Assembly (NCBI GenBank): GCA_036245525.1
Contig: BTPG01000003.1
Span: forward strand, 139,905,712-139,969,711
Length of the DNA: 64,000 nt
Reading direction: 5' to 3'
Source: Semisulcospira habei
Lineage: Eukaryota > Mollusca > Gastropoda > Semisulcospiridae
Positions 58,999 to 64,000 of the stretch are shown piece by piece. Both the position numbers and the translations under genes were made by a program. The notes beneath the pieces were generated by a model. That model did not search any database. It had not been told where the DNA came from and worked only from the letters and a program-made list of their open reading frames with translations. Position 1 is the stretch's first letter. Each line of letters begins with the position of its first letter.

Positions 58999-59098
58999 GA
59001 ACAAAGAAAGAAACACGCTTAGACAAGACAATAACAACACAATTTATTGTTGTAATTGTCTTTTCTAAGCGTGTTTCTTTCTTTCTTTGGGATGTTCT
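58999..59098. mobile_element. Palindrome family I, copy I4
   Basis: AGAACAAAGAAAGAAACACG CTTAG...GACAAT at the left, AATTGTCTTTTCTAAGCGTG and TTGGGATGTTCT at the right. Confidence 0.85.
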
Positions 59099-59284
59099 CT
59101 GCATTGTCCGCGCCTGGCAGTCACCAGGATTTTTCACAAAGCAGTTATGAGCATTTCCTGCTCAACTACAGGCTCAGATTTCGTCAGAAAATGGGGAATA
59201 AAAAATACAAGAACGCAACCGAATCAAAACATGACTTTGTGCCAATATGTCACTTGCAATGTTGCATGCGAACACCATCAAGAA

Positions 59285-59703
59285 GTAGAGCAAACTGACG
59301 CAACGTGACTGCGGTGTCAACCGTAATTTCTCTAATAGTGAATGCACAATAATGCCGTGGGCTGCAATGACAATCGATTTTTTCCACAATTGCTGCAACA
59401 TTGTGAAGTAGTACGGGACCAGGGGCCAGTTGCATGACTGAGCTTAGTCTTGTGCCAGCCATTAAGCAAGGTGCACCGTTATCAGTTGCATGTGTGAGCT
59501 TAGTCCTGCGCCAACCACTAAACAAGGTGCCTCGCTATTGCATGAGCGAGCTTAGTCCTGCGCCAACCACTAAGAAAGGTGTCCCGCTTTAGCGGGGCAC
59601 TTTGCTTAGTGGTTGGCGCAGGACTAAGCTCCCTTATTAAACTGACCCCAAATGCGGAATGTTTAGGCCTACCGTAAGCAGTGGACGAACTAATAAATAA
59701 TAA

Positions 59704-59705
<2 letters not shown>
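59285..59705. repeat. Duplicated segment, first copy (filled by H3)
   Basis: AATGCACAATAATGCCGTGG, TTCCACAATTGCTGCAACA, TTGTGAAGTAGTAC on the left of H3 and AAATGCGGAATGTTTAGGCC on its right match the continuous second copy at 59885-60100. Confidence 0.8.
59422..59649. mobile_element. Palindrome family H, copy H3, borders defined
   Basis: GGGGCCAGTTGCATGA at the left and AACTGACCCC at the right are its inverted ends. Inside, the left arm (GAGCTTAGTCCTGCGCCAAC CACTAA) occurs three times in part, the right arm once. Confidence 0.8.

Positions 59706-59707
<2 letters not shown>

Positions 59708-59792
<85 letters not shown>
59708..59792. repeat. (TC)n microsatellite
   Basis: About 42 TC units, not next to a recognised LINE end. 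Confidence 0.95.
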
Positions 59793-59793
<1 letters not shown>

Positions 59794-59884
59794 CGCTCTC
59801 TTCATCCCCCCCCCCCACTCCCAAGCACTCCCCTCCCCCCCCCACCCTCCTCCTCAGATTCCGGTTTCTGCGCCAAAGCTGAGC

Positions 59885-60100
59885 TCATGCGCGCAACGGC
59901 ACCAACAGTTCAAGAACAAGTAGAGCAAGGCATCTGTGGTGTTTACCTTAATCTATCTTTCAGTGAATGAACAGTTATGCTGTATGCTGCAATTCCAGTC
60001 GAGTTTTCCCCCAGCTACTGCAAAATTGTGAAATAGTATACTGTACCAAATGCGCAATGTTTGGCCGCCTACCGTAGGAAGTGAACGAACTACTACTACT
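59885..60100. repeat. Duplicated segment, second copy (empty site)
   Basis: GTACCAAATGCGCAATGTTT at 60043-60062 is the uninterrupted equivalent of the H3 insertion point. Confidence 0.8.
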
Positions 60101-60240
60101 ATTACTACTGCTACTACTATTTTTCTTTTACTTATTGGTAGTAGTAGTAGTATTTCGCCCAAGTATTATTATTATTATTGTTGTTGTAGCTGTTGTTGTC
60201 GTTGCTGCTGTTGTTAATAGTAGTAGTAGCCCGCAGTATC
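60090..60240. repeat. Trinucleotide-rich stretch
   Basis: TAC/TAT, TAG and TTG triplet runs. 60241-60735 has no recognised gene; GACGGACGTTTGACGGACGA at 60631 may be a repeat end. Confidence 0.7.
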
Positions 60241-60737
60241 ACGTCAACTTCCTATTATTATTATTATCATTTACATAATTAACAAAACAGGGAATAAAAA
60301 CTAACATGTCAAAAAAGACACTTTTCCACAGACTTGCTGACCTCCCATGACCTTTAAGAGGGACAATTCAAATGAGTATACTTGGGAAGGTCTTTTCATC
60401 AGGTATCTCTGTACCAGGTCTGGCTTTAAAATTAGCCATGGTATTTAAGAAAAACGGCATTTTGTTTTATTTATTTATTGACCCTATTTGACCATGACCT
60501 TTGAGTGAGGTCCCTCATATTTAAATGTTGAAAAGGTCTTGCTTGTTAAAAAGTATCATTGGGACATGATTGAAGTAGGTGGTCTAAAAAAATCGCCGAG
60601 AAAATACAAATACAAAAGTTTGCTATGTTTGACGGACGTTTGACGGACGACGGGCAGACGATAGATCCCCCAGTACCTATATTGCACGTAAGCCTAAAAA
60701 AACAAAATAACGACAGACCATCGATGAGGCAAACGTT

Positions 60738-60860
60738 GATAGGTACCCAATACGCAAGAGGCCATCGGGCCCTCGTCGGCCGTCGTTGGCCCGCGTACTG
60801 GCGTGCGCGGCCCATCGGCGGCCTACGTCGGCCCGATGGCCTTTGCCCACTGGGTACAAT
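60738..60860. mobile_element. GC-rich palindrome family C, copy C7
   Basis: AGGTACCCAATACGCAAGAG GCCATCGGGCC left, GGCCCGATGGCC and CCCACTGGGTAC right; arms extend further outward than other C copies. Confidence 0.85.
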
Positions 60861-60948
60861 GTACCAAGGGGAATCGCCATATGGATTTACTGTCGTGTAC
60901 TATAAGCCCTGTCTGTGTCGTGGGCTTGGTGCCATAAGGGAAAGATTA

Positions 60949-61026
60949 ACTCATTCGAGACGTGCCGCCTCCGGATACGCGGCTTAAAGCCGCGTATCCG
61001 GAGGCGGCACGTCTCGAATGAGTTAA
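60949..61026. mobile_element. Palindrome family G, copy G3, perfect
   Basis: TTAACTCATTCGAGACGTGC CGCCTCCGGATACGCGGCT, then its exact complement, around a TAA loop: about 39-bp arms without mismatch. Confidence 0.95.
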
Positions 61027-61235
61027 CCTCATCGCTGCCAGTGATCACAAATTGCGCGCCTGAAATGACTACACTCTGATCGACATTCGCCGGCGTGCCA
61101 AAAACAGAGATGGAAATATAACCAACAATATGCATAAAGAACACAGGACCAATAAGAGACATGCGGGTGCTAATGAAGGTCTATGTTTCTGGCAGATGTA
61201 TAGCGTTCGCCTCCCACCGGCAGTTAAGGGGTTAA
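61023..61235. mobile_element. A-like TTAA element without hairpin core
   Basis: Begins in the TTAA that ends G3 (TTAACCTCATCGCTGCCAGT) and ends CACCGGCAGTTAAGGGGTTAA. Only a remnant of the core (AAGAGACATGCGGGTGCTAA) remains. Confidence 0.6.
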
Positions 61236-61385
61236 CCCCCTTGTGCATGCACTGTATGTATACAATACCATCTGAATGCACGATGGGACTAAGGGAGCTA
61301 ATTGAGTTTGTCCTATGTTGAGTGATCCCCCTTCGCAAGTACACTGAAATACAACTGCGGTCAAAGACTTTCATTCGTGTTCGAT

Positions 61386-61410
61386 GAAAAAAAAAAAAAA
61401 AAAAAAAAAG
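61386..61410. repeat. Poly-A run
   Basis: About 25 A; T and A runs also at 61481 and 61541. No gene in 61240-61690. Confidence 0.85.
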
Positions 61411-61703
61411 GAAACAAGTATTACCGCAAGTGTTATATTTAGTAGAGTTTGCAGATGAAAGTAAGCGTGTGCTAGTCTTTATTATTTTTTTTTTTTTTCA
61501 CCCTACAGCCTTTGAATCCCGGAACAGCATACTAAGAAATTAAAAAAAAAAAATACATGTATTCCACTTGTGCAGGCCACGGTACAGTTACGCACGTTAA
61601 CCCCATCCCTGCCAAAATACGTACATTTTGTTTCTGAAATCTGTGCTCACTGAACGACCAAAAGCCACAACTGTCCAAAGGAACATAGACACAAAGTAGT
61701 CTC

Positions 61704-61770
61704 AGCAAGAGGCATAGATCCTCACGAGTCCCCGCATTCGCGTGGGCTCATGAGGATCTATGCCTCTTGC
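61704..61770. mobile_element. Palindrome family A, copy A18
   Basis: GCAAGAGGCATAGATCCTCA / complement with mismatches near the centre; the left flank carries GGAACATAGACACAAAGTAG. Confidence 0.85.
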
Positions 61771-61774
61771 AGTT

Positions 61775-62175
61775 AAATCGCGGTCAGTGGAGGGTTTAAC
61801 AATGCGACCAGCCTTCATCAATAGACCGCTGTCGCGGCCCGGAGTTCCGCGCATTACTCAAACAGTACGATGGAAAACCACGTGATCGCGTTCTTGAATA
61901 CCATTGGCAGGATAAAGGTCGAGGTTGTTAGCACGGCATGGTGGTATGGCTTTTCAGTAGTGCTTCTAGGCTCCACAGACGTATGTTGAAGATCGGCACC
62001 TCTCCTATAGCTCACACATCGTGCAGTTGTTTGTTTACTCGAAAATTTCGGAGCTGCTCACTGTGCATGCACGAAATTCATCACACCAGCGAAACTCCAC
62101 AGGTGGTCTATTACAAAGTTGCTTCGTGCCAATGTTTAATCCCTTTGAATGCCGGGCCGCAGCCAGGACCACTCA
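61775..62175. other. Unassigned spacer
   Basis: No recognised gene; frames here lack domains. Confidence 0.35.
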
Positions 62176-62206
62176 TCTGTAAAGAGGCATTGAACCTCAT
62201 GAGCTC
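62176..62206. mobile_element. Palindrome family A, left-half remnant A19
   Basis: CTGTAAAGAGGCATTGAACC TCATGAGC, then unrelated DNA. Confidence 0.55.
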
Positions 62207-62397
62207 CCGCTGGACGCCTAGGGTTCTAATGCTTTGAATTTACGATTGTTTTGGTGCGTTTTGAAAGTGCATGTCGTTTAGAGTTTGCGAATCACTGACG
62301 CCGCTACCATGCCGTAAGATACCAAACTCATAAAATTAATAGCCAGATCGCTTATCTAGGTCGTCAGGTCTAAAATCACAGACCGGCACACTAGCGA

Positions 62398-62489
62398 ATC
62401 CTGTGCCTGTCGATAGTGCGTTTTGTCGCGATAATTCCTGCAGTAATTGTCAGCGACAAACTGCGCTACTGACCCACAACAGAAGGGTT
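62398..62489. mobile_element. Palindrome family F, copy F4
   Basis: CCTGTCGATAGTGCGTTTTG TCGCGATAATTCCTGC pairs loosely with CAGTAATTGTCAGCGACAAA CTGCGCTACTGAC; ends AGAAGGGTTG. Confidence 0.7.
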
Positions 62490-62492
62490 GTT

Positions 62493-62550
62493 ACCCCCCC
62501 CCCCCCCCCCCCCTCCAACAAAACAAAAAAAAAAAAAAAAAAAAAAAAAA
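62493..62550. repeat. Poly-C then poly-A
   Basis: About 19 C and about 24 A. 62560-62830 has no recognised gene. Confidence 0.85.
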
Positions 62551-62832
62551 GTAATAAACCCCACAGGCGCCTGTATCGTCCAAATTTTTTTTCTAGTAGT
62601 CATTGACATTTTACACCGTGCTTACATATTCTCCACGCCGTCTGCAATCGCCTATTGTGGTCGCCAGACGTCTCTAGGGAGTGGAATTGAATTCAACGGA
62701 AAGGGGTGTGATTTTGACACGTCTCAGCGGTGCTCTTGCGTAAGACTGCTTCCGTCTGGGCCCGCGTAAGGACGAACAGGAGCGCATGCGCCTTCGCAAC
62801 CGCTGTCATATCAGCGCATTTTACATTGTCAG

Positions 62833-62928
62833 CTTAACCCGTTTTAGCTGTCGGTAGCGCTTTTTGTCGATGTGGTTCCTGGAAGGAATCACCTCGACAA
62901 AAAGCGCTACCGACAGCCAAAGGGTTGT
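62833..62928. mobile_element. Palindrome family F, copy F5, variant arms
   Basis: CTGTCGGTAGCGCTTTTTGT CGA pairs with TCGACAAAAAGCGCTACCGA CAG; differs from F2 at several positions on both arms. Confidence 0.85.
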
Positions 62929-63002
62929 AGTCTACATTCCCGGATATTCTGACTGATGCACAGCTGATATTCTTGCGTTGCATGAATGTCTGCCAGCGTC
63001 TG

Positions 63003-63065
63003 CGAGAGGCTCCCGGGCATCGATACTCATGAGCTGCAGGGCTCATGAGAATCTGTACCTCTTGT
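63003..63065. mobile_element. Palindrome family A, diverged copy A20
   Basis: GATACTCATGAGCTGCAGGG CTCATGAGAATCTGTACCTC TTG; shortened centre. Confidence 0.7.
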
Positions 63066-63184
63066 TGTCAGGAAAGAACACAATTAGCATTGTCTGTTTG
63101 ACTGAGGCGTTGCATTGAATTCCGGTTTCACTCCTCTACAGCGGAGAGACAGTCTTGCGAAACACACCTGTCTATGTTTGATTG

Positions 63185-63300
63185 CAATCTTTTCCTTTGA
63201 CGGAGCGGTGGGGAAAGGGTAGGGGGCAGAGGGTGGAGTAGAAGGGTGGAGTTGGAGAGGGTGGAGGGGGGAGGGGGGGGTGTAGAGGCCGAGGTCGCGG
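63185..63300. repeat. G-rich low-complexity tract
   Basis: GGGTGGAG-type repeats; nothing else in 63070-63465. Confidence 0.7.
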
Positions 63301-63471
63301 AGGAGGCCGGTGTGGGATGAATGCAGAGGCGTAGGATATGGTGTATCATGTCACATTTGGAATGGCACCGAGTCACAGTACTGCAAAGGAAAGAATAATT
63401 ATCACCTCGGTTGGTCGCAGCTGTGTACGCATTACTTCGTCTGAAAACGTTCCTACGCCACTGGTCTCAGC

Positions 63472-63512
63472 AAGAGGCAAATGCGAGGGCTCATGAGGAT
63501 CTGTGTCTCTAC
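63472..63512. mobile_element. Palindrome family A, centre deleted, A21
   Basis: GCAAGAGGC joined to GCGAGGGCTCATGAGGATCT GTGTCTCT: most of the left arm is missing. Confidence 0.65.
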
Positions 63513-63705
63513 AGTTCGATTGTGTTCATTTGTCATACGCACTGACGAAGTTCAGCTGAGAATAAAGCAGGTATCGCAAGCTTAGGAAAATGCGTTGCAA
63601 GCTTTTCACGGTTGCTTTGACGTTATTAAAAAAAGTTTTGTTTTACGTCATAAGATGTCACCGGGCTATAAAACGCTACAGTGTCCTGCAATTTTCTACC
63701 AAAAA

Positions 63706-63765
63706 AAAAACCAACCCCCCCCCCCCCCAAAAAAAAAAAAAAAAAAAAAAAACAAAAAAAAAGCA
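63706..63765. repeat. Poly-C then poly-A
   Basis: C run followed by A runs; no gene in 63513-63915. Confidence 0.85.
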
Positions 63766-63918
63766 AAGGTGCATCTCCGGGCAAGAATGAAATTAAAACT
63801 ACATTCCAGAACAAAAATTCCGCCAAATGTCTAAAAACATTTGCTCCCGCAATTTATTAAAACACCCACACGAAATATCAATCCTTTGACTGTTGATAAA
63901 ACGTTAACATGATACACA

Positions 63919-64000
63919 TGCAAGAGACATAGATCCTCGTAAGCCCCCGCCCGCCGTGAGATGGCCTTAGTTGCCTTGTAAGCCCCCGCAGTTGTGAGGA
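63919..64000. mobile_element. Palindrome family A, copy A22, interrupted, runs off window
   Basis: GCAAGAGACATAGATCCTCG TAAGCCCCCGC, then about 25 bp matching the SINE tail at 47390 (GCCGTGAGATGGCCTTAGT), then GTAAGCCCCCGCAGTTG. The window ends before the right arm. Confidence 0.6.

Noticed and set aside
41871..61026. Palindromes as transcription terminators or microRNA genes
   Set aside because: Copy number and TTAA borders show mobile elements; hairpin RNA processing is possible but nothing in the sequence alone supports a defined miRNA gene.
61938..62237. 99-codon frame as a gene
   Set aside because: Cysteine-rich by composition only; overlaps an A-family remnant and has no supporting features.
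49392..63512. CRISPR-like repeated palindromes
   Set aside because: The repeats are irregularly spaced, occur in both orientations with TTAA borders, and lie in clearly eukaryotic retroelement-rich DNA; no spacers or cas genes.

Overview
This is eukaryotic, almost gene-free, repeat-dominated genomic DNA. I found no convincing host protein-coding gene, rRNA gene or functional tRNA gene. The repeat spectrum fits a marine mollusc: several L2/CR1-like LINEs with an SGNH-hydrolase ORF1, LINEs with an RTE-like APE endonuclease and a C-terminal C2H2 finger, tRNA-derived SINEs, a SINE tail ending in a GGCGTTAAACCC-like motif, long CA/TC/AT microsatellites and abundant foldback elements. The taxonomic guess is an inference and should be held loosely.

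Layout. 1-1870: a decayed L1/Tx1-type LINE. 2068-4273: a 2.2-kb DNA transposon with 42-bp inverted termini and an 8-bp target duplication. 4.5-8.4 kb: foldbacks, long microsatellites and an inverted-repeat module with AT arrays; inside it, at 7566-7619, is a sequence that meets the hammerhead ribozyme core consensus. 8.4-15.4 kb: a nearly full-length L2-like LINE on the minus strand (ORF1 with SGNH hydrolase, endonuclease, reverse transcriptase; one homopolymer frameshift). 15.5-22.3 kb: short TTAA-bounded elements and palindromes. 22.3-29.4 kb: a chain of 5'-truncated L2-like LINEs, each starting in and ending at a (TC)n tract. 31.8-40.8 kb: two direct copies of one RTE-like LINE, each broken differently. 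41-64 kb: a dense field of 60-220-bp palindromic elements mixed with SINEs and LINE tails.

The most interesting signal is the palindrome field. I define families A, B, C, F, G, H and I by their hairpin cores, and D as a TTAA-flanked MITE of about 370 bp. Families A, B, F and G share TTAACCC/TTAACTC-type ends. Neighbouring elements repeatedly share a single TTAA, forming chains (A|G, A|B|G, B|A, B|D). Within one copy the two hairpin arms match each other even where both differ from the family consensus, so the arms change together. Three L2-like LINEs and a fourth LINE fragment also end in a 48-nt stem-loop whose helices are kept by compensating changes.

The retroelement proteins would act together in target-primed reverse transcription (endonuclease nick, RT copying from the 3' end). 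No L2-like or RTE-like copy here is intact, so mobility would need intact relatives elsewhere. All family assignments come from reading motifs by eye; no search was run.
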